Assembly: GCA_030652995.1 (NCBI GenBank)
Contig: JAUSAG010000008.1
Location: 1 to 64,000, forward strand
Direction: 5' to 3'
Source: Methylotenera sp.
Lineage (GTDB): Bacteria; Pseudomonadota; Gammaproteobacteria; Burkholderiales; Methylophilaceae
Length of the DNA: 64,000 nucleotides
In this document: piece by piece, positions 26,542 to 36,113 of the stretch
Layout: the number at the start of each line of letters is the position of its first letter
Position numbering within the stretch: the stretch's first letter is position 1
The notes under the pieces: generated by a model
Told to the model about the DNA's origin: nothing
Seen by the model: the letters and a program-made list of their open reading frames with translations, nothing else
Database searches by the model: none
Position numbers and translations under genes: made by a program

Positions 26542-28506
26542 TCATTTTTCAAAAAATGCCTGCACTTCTGCCAACTCACGTGTGCGCTTAAATGGTGGCA
26601 AGCTCTGCCAAATTCTTTTGCCGTATGACTTTGTAATCAAGCGCGGGTCACAAATCATCAATACGCCTCTATCGTTCTCATCACGTATCAGCCGCCCTGC
26701 GCCTTGTTTTAGGGTGATCACTGAATAGGGTAATTGATACTCCATAAACGCATTTTTACCTTCGGCATTGAGTTTATCGACGCGCGCAGATAGCACTGGA
26801 TCATCGGGTGGGGCGAATGGCAGTTTGTCTATAATCACCACACTTAATGCTTCACCACGTACATCCACACCTTCCCAAAAGCTCTGTGAGCCAACCAGCA
26901 CGGCATTACCTAGCTTGCGAAAACGTTCCAGCAACTCAGTGCGCGAACTGTCCCCTTGTAATAACAACGGGCTTTCTATGCCGTTTTCTGCAAATGCCTC
27001 TTTTAATAAAGCATGAATCTCGCGCATCGCGCGTAAGCTGGTTGAAAGCACAAACGCTCTACCGCCACTTGCCTGTATCACTGGCAATGCAGCAGCCACC
27101 ACACACGTGGTATAAGATGGGCTATTGGGGTCTGGCATGTCGGGCGGCACATAAAACAGTGCCTGCTCCTGATAATTAAACGGGCTTTGCCATGAGGCTG
27201 TAGTAGCTGCGCTCAAGCCCATTTGCCCTAAGTAATGGCTAAAATCGTTTTTTACCGCAAGGGTGGCCGAAGTAAATATCCATGCGCGTGGTTGTGCATT
27301 AAGTTGTCTACCAAAGCCTTCAGCCACGCTGAGTGGTGTGGCATGTAGCTGTACAGACTGGGTAAAGACTTCTACCCAGCGCACCAGATTACTATTTTCG
27401 GCAGATTGCCAGCGACTTAACAAGTCATGTAGCGTCATGCTGCGTTGCCAACACTTTTCTAGCAAAGGGTCACGTGCTGCTTGTGTTTCTAACACCTTTG
27501 CTAACGCTTGCAATTGGCTTTGCATGTGGTCAAATGCGTCCTGAAAGCCCTTTAAGGCCAAGGCTTTTAGCACTGACATGCGCGAGCCTTCATAGGCAAA
27601 AATCAACCTGAAATCTTTACAGGCTTTTTCTAACACTGGAATCGCCTCACCTAACGCCACGCAGTCTTTGGCAAAGCTTAGATGTGCGGCGGTGCAATCT
27701 CGCGCTAACTCTATCAATTGGCTAGTTGAAACATCTTCACCAAAAAACAAGCCTGCGACTTCAGGCAGTTGATGCGCCTCATCAAAAATGACAGTGTTAG
27801 CGCTGGGTAGCAACTCGGCTACACCTTCATCGCGCAACATCACATCGGCAAAAAACAGATGATGATTCACCACCACCACGTCTGCCGCCAGCGCCTGCTT
27901 ACGCGCCTCCATCACAAAACACTCTTTATAGTAAGCGCAATCACCACCCAAGCAGTTATCGCGGGTTGAGGTCACGTTCGCCCAAATAGTGGCGTTTTCC
28001 GGCACTGTGTTGAGTTCGCTTTTATCGCCAGTTTTGCTATTCTCGGCAAAGTTCTTAATGATATGCACATATTGCGCATCATCGCGTGAGGCAAAACGGC
28101 CTTCATTGGCGGCACGATCTAAATGATAATGGCAAACATAGTTGGAGCGGCCTTTCAACATTGCCACCGTCACCGGCACTTTGAGCGCCTCTCTTATATT
28201 TGGCAAATCACGCGCGTAAAGCTGGTCCTGTAAATTTTTTGTCCCCGTAGAGATAATCACCTTGCCACCGGTCAAGAGCGCGGGGACTAAGTAAGCAAAA
28301 GTCTTACCTGTGCCGGTACCCGCTTCGGCCACCAACTGCGTGTTATGCTTAATAGCATCAGCGATCGCCAGTGCCATTTCCAGCTGCTGTGCACGTGCAT
28401 GGTAGCCAGCAATATGCGTCGCTAAAATGCCGTCTTCCCCAAACACTTGATGAATAGCTGGATATTCGGCTGGATTATTGACTTGATTATTTATTGGTTC
28501 GCTCAT
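26542..28506 (-). CDS. yoaA: DinG/YoaA-type ATP-dependent DNA helicase
   Basis: A 654-residue superfamily 2 helicase of the XPD/DinG group acting on damaged or stalled DNA. Motif I is AGTGTGKTFAYLVP (about residues 60-73) and motif II is FDEAHQL. The iron-sulfur cluster domain lies between, with Cys in YVCHYHL and DNCLGGDCAYYKECF. C-terminal motifs include VGSQSFWEGVDVRGEAL and QGAGRLIRDENDRG. Length and motif set match YoaA rather than the longer DinG. Single gene, divergent from the NlpC/P60 gene with a 74-base spacer. Confidence 0.9.
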   Translation of the reverse strand: MSEPINNQVNNPAEYPAIHQVFGEDGILATHIAGYHARAQQLEMALAIADAIKHNTQLVAEAGTGTGKTFAYLVPALLTGGKVIISTGTKNLQDQLYARDLPNIREALKVPVTVAMLKGRSNYVCHYHLDRAANEGRFASRDDAQYVHIIKNFAENSKTGDKSELNTVPENATIWANVTSTRDNCLGGDCAYYKECFVMEARKQALAADVVVVNHHLFFADVMLRDEGVAELLPSANTVIFDEAHQLPEVAGLFFGEDVSTSQLIELARDCTAAHLSFAKDCVALGEAIPVLEKACKDFRLIFAYEGSRMSVLKALALKGFQDAFDHMQSQLQALAKVLETQAARDPLLEKCWQRSMTLHDLLSRWQSAENSNLVRWVEVFTQSVQLHATPLSVAEGFGRQLNAQPRAWIFTSATLAVKNDFSHYLGQMGLSAATTASWQSPFNYQEQALFYVPPDMPDPNSPSYTTCVVAAALPVIQASGGRAFVLSTSLRAMREIHALLKEAFAENGIESPLLLQGDSSRTELLERFRKLGNAVLVGSQSFWEGVDVRGEALSVVIIDKLPFAPPDDPVLSARVDKLNAEGKNAFMEYQLPYSVITLKQGAGRLIRDENDRGVLMICDPRLITKSYGKRIWQSLPPFKRTRELAEVQAFFEK

Positions 28507-28580
28507 AAGCGTTAGATTATCCCACGACTTTTATTTAACCATTTTGCAATTTCAACTTAATTTCATATAATCAGGCACAC

Positions 28581-29114
28581 ATGAATTTAATAAAACCCAA
28601 ATATTTGCTTTCTATCTTATTAGCTTTAGCCAGCGCATCCTGCGCCGCCATTGAGCCAGCGCATGAAAATACACGCGCAAAAACTGACATTCCGATACAA
28701 ATGCCGTTGAATGCTGAAGCTGAGGAACACTGGCCAGAACGCGCGCGCGAGGTTTTAGTCAACGCATTAAGCTTAACGGGTATTCGTTACAAATATGGTG
28801 GCAATTCACCGGAAACAGGTTTTGATTGCAGTGGTTTTGTGCGTTATGTGTATCAGCAAACCGCTAATTTATCACTACCGCATAGTGCGCGTGCCATTAG
28901 CCAATTAGGAAAAACTGTTCAGAAAAACGAGCTAAAGCCTGGTGATTTAGTATTTTTTAATACGCTAAAATCTGCTTTTTCTCATGTAGGCATTTACTTA
29001 GGAGACAATCGCTTTATCCACGCCCCCAGTAGCGGCGGTGGTGTGCGCGTAGAAGACATGAAAACCGGCTATTGGGCAAAACGTTTTAATGGTGCGCAGC
29101 GCATAGAAAAATAA
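28581..29114 (+). CDS. NlpC/P60 family lipoprotein endopeptidase
   Basis: A 177-residue murein endopeptidase candidate. The signal ends in ASASC, a lipobox-like site (Cys near residue 21). The C40 peptidase domain covers about residues 55-175, with catalytic Cys in DCSGFVRYVY, His in SHVGIYLG and a third polar residue in FIHAPSSGGGV. It should cleave peptide cross-bridges in the periplasm. Typical size for Spr/NlpC-like proteins. Confidence 0.92.
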   Translation: MNLIKPKYLLSILLALASASCAAIEPAHENTRAKTDIPIQMPLNAEAEEHWPERAREVLVNALSLTGIRYKYGGNSPETGFDCSGFVRYVYQQTANLSLPHSARAISQLGKTVQKNELKPGDLVFFNTLKSAFSHVGIYLGDNRFIHAPSSGGGVRVEDMKTGYWAKRFNGAQRIEK

Positions 29115-29119
29115 CCATC

Positions 29120-29160
29120 TTTTTCTGCGCAAGACCCTAACGGTGCCTCGCGCAGAAAAA
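29120..29160. repeat. Inverted repeat between convergent genes
   Basis: Arms TTTTTCTGCGC (29120-29130) and GCGCAGAAAAA (29150-29160) with a 19-base loop. It sits where a terminator is expected, but the T and A tracts are inside the stem in the wrong order for a classical intrinsic terminator. Confidence 0.55.
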
Positions 29161-29168
29161 TCAAAACA

Positions 29169-29630
29169 TCAAGCGTGGAACTTAGCCAAATCGCCAGGTT
29201 TACGTAACATCTTATCGACTTCACCCAAATGCAACTCTTCCTGATAGATCATTTCACGCGCATATTCTTCCAGCATCACTGATTCACCTTCAACCAGTTT
29301 CAGCAATGCCTTATAAGCATTTAGTGCAGCCGTTTCATGTGCCAGCGACTCACGCAGAATATCGCCAATATCATGATTATGCGTTTCCAGTAGCGGGCCA
29401 ATTGACAAGGAAGGATGCCCACCTAGATGCGTAATTAACTCACCCGCTTTATCTGCATGCGCAAGTGACTCTGCCGCCTGCCCCCGTAGCCATGAAACAA
29501 TAGGAATACGATTATAACCAAACACCATCAGCGCATAATGTGTATACCTGACAACGCCAGCTAGCTCAAACTCCAATATAGCATTAAGCGCTTTAATGAC
29601 AGGGGTATTAGATTCATTATCTTCAGACAT
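29169..29630 (-). CDS. Bacterioferritin family protein
   Basis: A 153-residue four-helix-bundle ferritin-like protein. Di-iron ligands of the ferroxidase centre are visible: Glu in LEFELAG (residue 20 area), ESLAHADKA (Glu and His), Glu in SLAHETAALNAY and the late EELHLGEVD (Glu, His). It has no heme-Met signature that I can place with confidence. A role in iron storage or detoxification is expected. AGGAG ribosome site upstream of the ATG; a 260-base gap without genes precedes it. Confidence 0.88.
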   Translation of the reverse strand: MSEDNESNTPVIKALNAILEFELAGVVRYTHYALMVFGYNRIPIVSWLRGQAAESLAHADKAGELITHLGGHPSLSIGPLLETHNHDIGDILRESLAHETAALNAYKALLKLVEGESVMLEEYAREMIYQEELHLGEVDKMLRKPGDLAKFHA

Positions 29631-29892
29631 TCTGCTCTCCTTTATCGTTAGATGTATGTGATTACATGTTAAATTATAGATTAAATGAACTGCAACAGCT
29701 TAATACTAAATTGACTATTTTGATATATGCGCTATTAACATTAGAGGTCTTCGCACCAGACGCATTTGATTTTAGGCAGCATCATGCTGCTCTTTTTGCA
29801 CTTCAACCTTGAAACCGCCTGATGTAAATGAAAAATTTTAGTCAATCTTTAACACCGTATTTATATGTGCAGGCATTCGTGCAAAGGGGTTT

Positions 29893-30195
29893 TTATTGTT
29901 CATAAAAATCTCGATGCTTTGGCCTATCACTATGTCCTAAGTCGCGTTCAGGATCTATCCTATCGCGCAACAGCTGCTTGACCTCCTTCGCCTCGGGAAA
30001 GCGTCCAGATTTCTTACGTGAAAAAATCAACTGCTGATTCAGCGTAATATCAAAAATACCGCCACTACCAGGCTTTAAAGCCACGCTGGTTAAGTCCTGT
30101 TCAAAAGTGGTGAGTAGCTCTTGCGCTAACCAAGCTGCGCGCAAAAGCCAACGGCATTGGGTGCAGTAAGTAATTTCAATGATATGTTGACTCAA
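29893..30195 (-). CDS. SelT/SelW/SelH-family thioredoxin-like protein
   Basis: A 100-residue protein with the Rdx fold of the SelW family. The redox motif CTQC (YCTQCRWLLRAAWLAQELL, residues 11-14) stands in place of the Cys-x-x-selenocysteine of animal homologues. A conserved GSGGIFDI block follows. The second position is an ordinary Cys codon, so no selenium is needed. Function in redox control is inferred. Monocistronic. Confidence 0.88.
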   Translation of the reverse strand: MSQHIIEITYCTQCRWLLRAAWLAQELLTTFEQDLTSVALKPGSGGIFDITLNQQLIFSRKKSGRFPEAKEVKQLLRDRIDPERDLGHSDRPKHRDFYEQ

Positions 30196-30338
30196 TTTGT
30201 ATGTCCTGACAGATATAGTTTAATATGCGCATTAGTGAATAAATATTGCTTAGGTTTGCAACTAAATGATAGCAATTAACTCTTACATCAGGCTAAACTT
30301 AAATCTACCTGAATAAGCAATCTACGTGGGAATAATAC

Positions 30339-31796
30339 ATGCAAGTACAGAATAAAAATCATCGTTTTACCAAAATCAGTTTAGTAGGCTCTGGCCTGTT
30401 GCTGGGGCTCATGCTGAGCTTAACTTATTCTGCCGTTGCAGAAAAAATGACTAAGCCACAATTGCCGCTAGATGACTTGCGCGCCTTTGCTGAAGTATTT
30501 GGCAAAATTAAAAGTGACTATGTTGAGACTGTAGAAGACAAAAAACTGATTTCTGAGGCCATCAGCGGCATGCTAACAGGCTTGGATCCACATTCCACTT
30601 ACATGGATGCAGATGCCTTCAAAGACATGCAAGCCTCTACCCAAGGTGAGTTTGGCGGCCTAGGCATTGAAGTGGGCATGGAAGACGGCTTAGTAAAGGT
30701 AGTTTCACCGATTGAAGACTCCCCTGCTTATACCGCAGGTTTAAAAAGTGGTGACCTCATTGTAAAGCTAGATGACACCCCTGTAAAAGGCATGTCGTTA
30801 AACGATGCCGTAAAACGTATGCGTGGCAAGCCCGACACAAAAATAGAGTTAACAGTTATTCGAAAGGCTGAAGACAAGCCGCTTAAATTTACGCTTACTC
30901 GCGCTATTATTAAAACTAAAAGCGTAAAATACAAACTCACCGAGCCTGGCTATGCCTATGTGCGCGTCACGCAGTTTCAGGAGCGCACGGGTGAAGACCT
31001 CGCAAAAGCCATTAAAATCATGCACGATGAAAATAAAGGTCCCTTCAAAGGTTTTGTTTTAGATCTGCGCAATGACCCAGGTGGGTTACTCAATGGCGCA
31101 GTGGGTGTAGCAGCAGTATTTTTACCTAAAGGTGAACTGGTGGTTTACACAGAAGGTCGTGCGCCTGATTCAAAAATGCAACTCACCGCAGTGCCAGAAA
31201 ATTACGTTCGTGGCGGCGTAGCAAATGACTACATTCGCGATTTACCTGCTGAAATGAAAACCGTACCGATGGCAGTACTCATTAATAGCGGATCTGCCTC
31301 TGCCTCTGAAATCGTAGCGGGCGCATTGCAAGACCACAAACGCGCTGCTGTTTTAGGCACTCAAAGTTTTGGCAAAGGCTCGGTACAAACCATTATGCCA
31401 ATGAATAACGGCGCAGCAATCAAGCTTACCACTGCGCGTTATTTCACACCAAAAGGTCGCTCAATTCAAGCTAAAGGCATCGTTCCAGACTACATTGTAG
31501 AAGATGGCACAGATCAATCTAACAACATTCATGAAGCTGATTTAACACGTCACTTATCTAACTCTAAGGATGCAACCGCAAATGTGCCGGCAAAACCTGC
31601 CAGTGAAATTAACGGTGCTAAAGATGCCGCCAAAGAGAAATTGAATGAGAAAAAATTTGCCGAGCCAAAAACGCCCATTGAGCCAGCAAGCAAAGATGAT
31701 ATTCAGTTCACGCAAGCGATGAACTTGCTCAAAGGGTTGCCTGTGGTTCAATCTGAAGCGCCTAAAGCTAAAACTGAAGCTGAAAAAACCAACTAG
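30339..31796 (+). CDS. ctpA: C-terminal processing protease, S41 family
   Basis: A 485-residue periplasmic protease. An N-terminal membrane anchor/signal is followed by a PDZ domain (about residues 95-170, FGGLGIEVGMEDG onwards). The S41 tail-specific protease domain has the catalytic Ser in NSGSASASEIV and Lys in QSFGKGSVQT (about residues 317 and 343). The last 90 residues are Ala/Lys/Glu-rich and probably disordered. It trims C-termini of envelope proteins and can regulate murein hydrolases. Followed by a terminator. Confidence 0.93.
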   Translation: MQVQNKNHRFTKISLVGSGLLLGLMLSLTYSAVAEKMTKPQLPLDDLRAFAEVFGKIKSDYVETVEDKKLISEAISGMLTGLDPHSTYMDADAFKDMQASTQGEFGGLGIEVGMEDGLVKVVSPIEDSPAYTAGLKSGDLIVKLDDTPVKGMSLNDAVKRMRGKPDTKIELTVIRKAEDKPLKFTLTRAIIKTKSVKYKLTEPGYAYVRVTQFQERTGEDLAKAIKIMHDENKGPFKGFVLDLRNDPGGLLNGAVGVAAVFLPKGELVVYTEGRAPDSKMQLTAVPENYVRGGVANDYIRDLPAEMKTVPMAVLINSGSASASEIVAGALQDHKRAAVLGTQSFGKGSVQTIMPMNNGAAIKLTTARYFTPKGRSIQAKGIVPDYIVEDGTDQSNNIHEADLTRHLSNSKDATANVPAKPASEINGAKDAAKEKLNEKKFAEPKTPIEPASKDDIQFTQAMNLLKGLPVVQSEAPKAKTEAEKTN

Positions 31797-31812
31797 GCTT
31801 AAATTAGCGCCT

Positions 31813-31843
31813 AAAGCCGTCTTGATTTAAGGCGGCTTTTTTT
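31813..31843 (+). terminator. Terminator after ctpA
   Basis: Stem AAGCCGTCTT/AAGGCGGCTT (one wobble pair) followed by a run of T. Confidence 0.88.
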
Positions 31844-31900
31844 ATGGCTTAACGGCATCTCTATTTGTCCAACTTTCAGCCATTGAAATGATTGAAACGT

Positions 31901-31906
31901 TATAAT
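31901..31906 (+). promoter_or_regulatory. Consensus -10 box, possibly leaderless promoter
   Basis: TATAAT ends 6 bases before the ATG at 31913, so transcription would begin at or next to the start codon. No good -35 hexamer is found at the usual distance. No Shine-Dalgarno precedes the ATG. Confidence 0.4.
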
Positions 31907-31912
31907 CACACT

Positions 31913-33088
31913 ATGACTTTGTCCTTAAAAAAATTGATTGTAGAGGCTGATCGTTGCGTAGCTTGCGGCTTATGTCTTCCGCATTGTCCTACCTATAGAA
32001 AAACCGGCTCTGAAGCGGATTCCCCACGAGGACGCATACAGCTCATGCGTGCCGTAGCGCAAGATATTTTGCCAAACAATGACCGCTTTAAAGAACATAT
32101 TGATCTGTGTCTCAGTTGCCGCAGCTGCGAGTCGGTTTGTCCAAATAGTGTCAATTACGGTGCCTTGCTTGATACCTCACGCGCCTTGTATATTCAGAAA
32201 AAAAACATTTGGCTCACAATCACCAAACCACTGCTTCGCAATCGAAAACTAATTGGTTTTGTGACTTGGCCACTATGGCTACTTCAACAGGTGAATCTAA
32301 TTAAGCTACTAGGATACTTGATCCCAGCCGCGAAAATACTCCCCGTCATACATAAACCGGTTGCATGGAAACCACTATACGCTACCACTGAAAATCGCAA
32401 GGGTGCAGTTAGCCTGTTTTTAGGATGTGCTGGCAACGCACTTGATAGCCAAACCCTTTTAGCTAGCATTTATGTGCTGAACAAACTGGGATTTGATATT
32501 CACATACCTAATGCCCAGTCTTGCTGCGGTAGCATTGCAAGGCACGCTGGCGATAGCAATGAGGCATCCGAACTAGTGAACAGAAATAAGTCTGCTTTTA
32601 ACCAAAACTTGCCCGTGCTAACAACGGCTAGTGGCTGTGGAGCTGGACTTAAGGATTACCTACCTGCTCATAATGTGCAGGATATCAGCGCTTTCTTGAT
32701 GCTGTGTGACTGGACAAAAACTCAGATTGCTCCGCTTAAAGCGACGATTTATGTTCAAGACCCCTGCTCTTTACGCAATGTGCAGCAAAGTCAAAAAGCA
32801 GTGTATGATTTACTCAAAAAAATTCCCGATGTAGATATTCAAGCATTATCAGGAAATGGCCAATGCTGTGGAGGTGCGGGCGTTTACACCATCACCCAAC
32901 CTCAAATGGCCAATACACTTCGTCAAGATAAGTTAATCGCCATTAAAAACAGCCAAGTTTCGCTACTTGTGACTTCAAACATTGGCTGCAGTCTTCATCT
33001 CGCCAATGGCCTGCGTGAAACAAACTCAAATGTGCGAATTATGCACCCAATACAGATACTTGCTCAGCAAATGGGTTTTGGCGCATGA
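31913..33088 (+). CDS. Iron-sulfur oxidoreductase subunit (GlcF/CCG-domain type)
   Basis: A 391-residue protein resembling glycolate oxidase iron-sulfur subunit GlcF. Two 4Fe-4S motifs (CVACGLCLPHCPTYRK, about residues 17-32; CLSCRSCESVCP, about 67-78) are followed by two Cys-rich CCG domains (SCCGSIARHAGD and QCCGGAGVY). GlcF passes electrons from flavin subunits GlcD/GlcE to quinone, but no glcD or glcE is next to it. It may therefore serve another flavoprotein dehydrogenase. ATG 31913 is chosen; the TTG at 31892 lies upstream of the -10 box. Followed after 81 bases by coq7. Confidence 0.85.
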   Translation: MTLSLKKLIVEADRCVACGLCLPHCPTYRKTGSEADSPRGRIQLMRAVAQDILPNNDRFKEHIDLCLSCRSCESVCPNSVNYGALLDTSRALYIQKKNIWLTITKPLLRNRKLIGFVTWPLWLLQQVNLIKLLGYLIPAAKILPVIHKPVAWKPLYATTENRKGAVSLFLGCAGNALDSQTLLASIYVLNKLGFDIHIPNAQSCCGSIARHAGDSNEASELVNRNKSAFNQNLPVLTTASGCGAGLKDYLPAHNVQDISAFLMLCDWTKTQIAPLKATIYVQDPCSLRNVQQSQKAVYDLLKKIPDVDIQALSGNGQCCGGAGVYTITQPQMANTLRQDKLIAIKNSQVSLLVTSNIGCSLHLANGLRETNSNVRIMHPIQILAQQMGFGA

Positions 33089-33169
33089 TGCAAGTGAACG
33101 CAGCTGATTTTCTGACTTGTCAGCAACAACTAATGGCTCAACACAAATGATTAAGCGTAGAATACTTTT

Positions 33170-33805
33170 ATGGATAAATTATTTAGCATAGACAGGCTTA
33201 TTACAGAATTTGATACAGGGTTACGTACACTGCTGGCAAAACCTCATAGCCTGAGGGCGCACCCCGATGCAGATACGACTGAAGCGACTTTGAGTGATGC
33301 CGAAAAAAAACATGTACGTTCACTGATGCGTATTAACCATACCGGTGAAGTATGTGCACAGGCTTTATATAGTGGTCAGGCACTTACTGCCCGTAACGCA
33401 GCTACCAGTAAAGCAATGCAACAGGCCGCACAAGAAGAAACTGAGCACTTGGCATGGTGTGAAGCACGGATTCATGAACTAGGGGGGCGTACTAGCATGC
33501 TTAACCCATTATTTTATATTGGGTCATTTGCAATAGGCGCAACTGCGGGTGCACTCGGTGACAAATGGAGCTTGGGCTTTCTAGAGGAAACCGAGAAGCA
33601 GGTCGGTGCGCATTTAGCTAGCCATCTTAAACAATTGCCTGCTACTGATGAAAAATCTCATAGAATTATTGAACAAATGCAGATAGATGAAGCCAAACAT
33701 GCTCAAGATGCAAAAGAGCAAGGGGCTGCAACACTACCCGGGCCGGTTAGGTTCTGTATGAAGCAAATGTCCAAGATTATGACTGCCACCACATACCGCT
33801 TATAA
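33170..33805 (+). CDS. coq7: 2-polyprenyl-3-methyl-6-methoxy-1,4-benzoquinone monooxygenase
   Basis: Coq7 (UbiF-replacing type), 211 residues, hydroxylates demethoxyubiquinone in ubiquinone synthesis at the inner membrane. The di-iron ligands are clear: Glu in NHTGEVCAQALY, EETEHLAWCEARIHELGG, Glu in FLEETEKQVGAHL and DEAKHAQDA. The N-terminal 45 residues are family-typical for beta- and gammaproteobacteria. Followed by the DUF2322 gene after 26 bases. Confidence 0.95.
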   Translation: MDKLFSIDRLITEFDTGLRTLLAKPHSLRAHPDADTTEATLSDAEKKHVRSLMRINHTGEVCAQALYSGQALTARNAATSKAMQQAAQEETEHLAWCEARIHELGGRTSMLNPLFYIGSFAIGATAGALGDKWSLGFLEETEKQVGAHLASHLKQLPATDEKSHRIIEQMQIDEAKHAQDAKEQGAATLPGPVRFCMKQMSKIMTATTYRL

Positions 33806-33831
33806 TAATATTAACCAAGGTAATAAGAAAA

Positions 33832-34149
33832 ATGCAAAAATTTAGCGATGTATTATTAACACTGGATAACGTATCAAATGTAGTGCGTATTGAGCTATAT
33901 AAACAAGACGGCAGTCCCGCAGGCGTCATTGAAAACAAACCTGGCAGCCAAGGTTCAGTCAAGGTATATAGCCATCTTGCCCGCATGTATGGAGAGATTT
34001 CTCTAGATGCTGCGGTAGAAGGGCTGAGTCTTTACGCAGAGCATACGGAAGACGCAGAAAACTGCCCCGGCAAACATCCTAACGTAGATAGACTACTGAA
34101 TATTCTGGAAGATGAGCAACCTCTCAAAGTAAAGGTGATTGAAACATAG
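33832..34149 (+). CDS. DUF2322 family protein
   Basis: A 105-residue cytoplasmic protein matching DUF2322: IENKPGSQGSVKVYSHLA (about residues 34-51), LYAEHTEDAENCPGKHPNVD (about 67-86) and a short acidic C-terminus. No catalytic signature known. Probably co-transcribed with coq7. Confidence 0.85.
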   Translation: MQKFSDVLLTLDNVSNVVRIELYKQDGSPAGVIENKPGSQGSVKVYSHLARMYGEISLDAAVEGLSLYAEHTEDAENCPGKHPNVDRLLNILEDEQPLKVKVIET

Positions 34150-34325
34150 CACTCATACAACTTTAATCATTCCCCATATGCCTCAGATATTTTTCATCTA
34201 AATTGAGCATATACAACATGGAGCATTACTATAAAACAACAAGAATAGCAGAATAGTAATTCTTAGAGCTTAATCGCACAAATCAGGCAAATAGAGATAA
34301 TCTGTCCGCAAGATAGAGTGATTGT

Positions 34326-36113
34326 CTAATCAAAATCCAACTTACTATAACCCAATAAAGTTCCTGTTGCATACGCTGTATCCACAAGCGCAATCTGGTA
34401 ATCCGCAATAGCACGCACTTCTTTAGCTTGCGCCTCTCCCAGCTGGGTTAGTGTTTCGAGCACTTCAGTCATGGTTCGCAATCCTTCATTAAACTGCTTA
34501 AGCTCTGCTTCATAATTCAGCCCCGCAATTAATACCTGTTGTCTAGCAGCTAATATGCGTTGCCAATTCTGATCCACATAATCCAACGCATCGAAGATTT
34601 CTTTTTTCACGGTAAGCGTTTGTAGCGTTTTAGTTGCCAGTCGCTGATTACGTTGCTGTACAGCATTTTCCAATTGCGCTTTTCTTGCCTCGTTAGTCAG
34701 CGGCATTTCAAACTTCAAGCCAATGGACCAATCGTTAAAATTACCGTTTAGGACATTGTTGTAACTGCGCCCAAAAGTACTGTTTGTATTTGAAAGTGCC
34801 CCATATTGGTAATCTAGGGTAAACAAAGGTAAGGTCTGATTCTCCAGATAATCAATCTTAGTCGAAGCAGCCGCCAATTTGAGCTCCTGCTCCAAAAGCT
34901 CAACCCTGCCAGACAATGCATCATCTAACAATTTGCTTCGATTAAAGTCATATTTCAGTAAGTTGGGCTGCGTGCTAGGAACTAACGGACTGGCTGCGTT
35001 AGCTTCCTCTGTGAGATCGTTCATATAAAAACGCAATTGACGCTCTGCCAATTTCAGATTGGTCTCGGCAACAATCAAAGCTTCCATTCTGTCTGCCACA
35101 CCAATTTCCGCGCGATTAATTTCAATAGCGGCACTCAAGCCCTCACGAACACGATGTTTAACCATGCTCAGATTTTGGTTAGCATATTCAAATTGTTGTC
35201 GTCTGACGTCTAACTGACCCCAAGCTTCATACAAAGCCCAATATGCTTTATCTACAGTTGCAATCACCCTTATTGATTGCAGTCGCGTTTCAAGCTGATC
35301 AGCTTGTTGGGAATACTCTGCAATGCGAATACTCGCTTCATTTACATCAAGGCCCGCATTTCTCAACAAAGGCTGGCTTATAGAGAACCGTAATGCACTT
35401 CGATATTCGTCACTATCAAACTTGCCTTTACTCGTTTTATTTTCCAGAGGTGAGCTTAATGTGACTGAGCCTCCTGTCCGAAGCGGTATTTTTATCCCTG
35501 CTTCAAGTTCAACGCTTCGCTTATCTTGTTCCAGCATGTTAATCTTTACTTGCTGGCCACTAAACGCGGGATTCTCTGACTTAAACTCAACTTTTTCGCC
35601 CGACATTGCAGGCACATCTAATTGCCCATATTTCGCATAGGCAAAAATAATGTTATCGAACTTTGCTTGCTCCTCACGAACTTGCGTAGCAGAAATTAAC
35701 GGGGTAATTTGCGCCACTTTAATTGCCAAATTATTTTCAAGCGCTTTTTTTCGCACATCTGCGATAGAGAATTGGCCTGAGACTTTCTGAACATCAACTG
35801 AACCAAGCGCTCTTTTAATATCTATCTGCAAAGGTTTTACTTGTATTTTTTCACGCGCAGCCTTGTAGTCTTCTATGGCGTCTTTGAGTTGAAGCGGTGA
35901 CGACAATGTGTAATCATCGAGCGACAATCTTTCCTCAAGTCGTAATCGCTGATTTGCTTTTTCAGTCAACTGATTCTTACTAGAATCTTCTGCAGACCTG
36001 ACCTCTTTTGCAAACAATAGACTACTCAAGCAAAAAGAACTTACGACCACTAAAGAAATCAAGAAGTCACTCTTAGCACCTAAATGAAAAATTTGTTCAG
36101 ATTCGACATTCAT
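34326..36113 (-). CDS. TolC-family outer-membrane channel
   Basis: A 595-residue outer-membrane efflux protein. A signal-like helix (about residues 17-35) is followed by two OEP repeats. The long coiled-coil regions carry the typical LRTGGSVTLSS, SQPLLRNAGLDVN and YQIALVDTAYATGT segments. It is longer than E. coli TolC through an N-terminal extension of about 100 residues. Last gene of the exporter trio; it overlaps the HlyD gene by 4 bases. It should form the exit duct for the ABC/HlyD pump. Confidence 0.9.
   Translation of the reverse strand: MNVESEQIFHLGAKSDFLISLVVVSSFCLSSLLFAKEVRSAEDSSKNQLTEKANQRLRLEERLSLDDYTLSSPLQLKDAIEDYKAAREKIQVKPLQIDIKRALGSVDVQKVSGQFSIADVRKKALENNLAIKVAQITPLISATQVREEQAKFDNIIFAYAKYGQLDVPAMSGEKVEFKSENPAFSGQQVKINMLEQDKRSVELEAGIKIPLRTGGSVTLSSPLENKTSKGKFDSDEYRSALRFSISQPLLRNAGLDVNEASIRIAEYSQQADQLETRLQSIRVIATVDKAYWALYEAWGQLDVRRQQFEYANQNLSMVKHRVREGLSAAIEINRAEIGVADRMEALIVAETNLKLAERQLRFYMNDLTEEANAASPLVPSTQPNLLKYDFNRSKLLDDALSGRVELLEQELKLAAASTKIDYLENQTLPLFTLDYQYGALSNTNSTFGRSYNNVLNGNFNDWSIGLKFEMPLTNEARKAQLENAVQQRNQRLATKTLQTLTVKKEIFDALDYVDQNWQRILAARQQVLIAGLNYEAELKQFNEGLRTMTEVLETLTQLGEAQAKEVRAIADYQIALVDTAYATGTLLGYSKLDFD

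Noticed and set aside
29773-29797. GCAGCATCATGCTGC followed by T residues, terminator-like on the plus strand
   Set aside because: No plus-strand gene ends nearby and the stem is short; could be chance.
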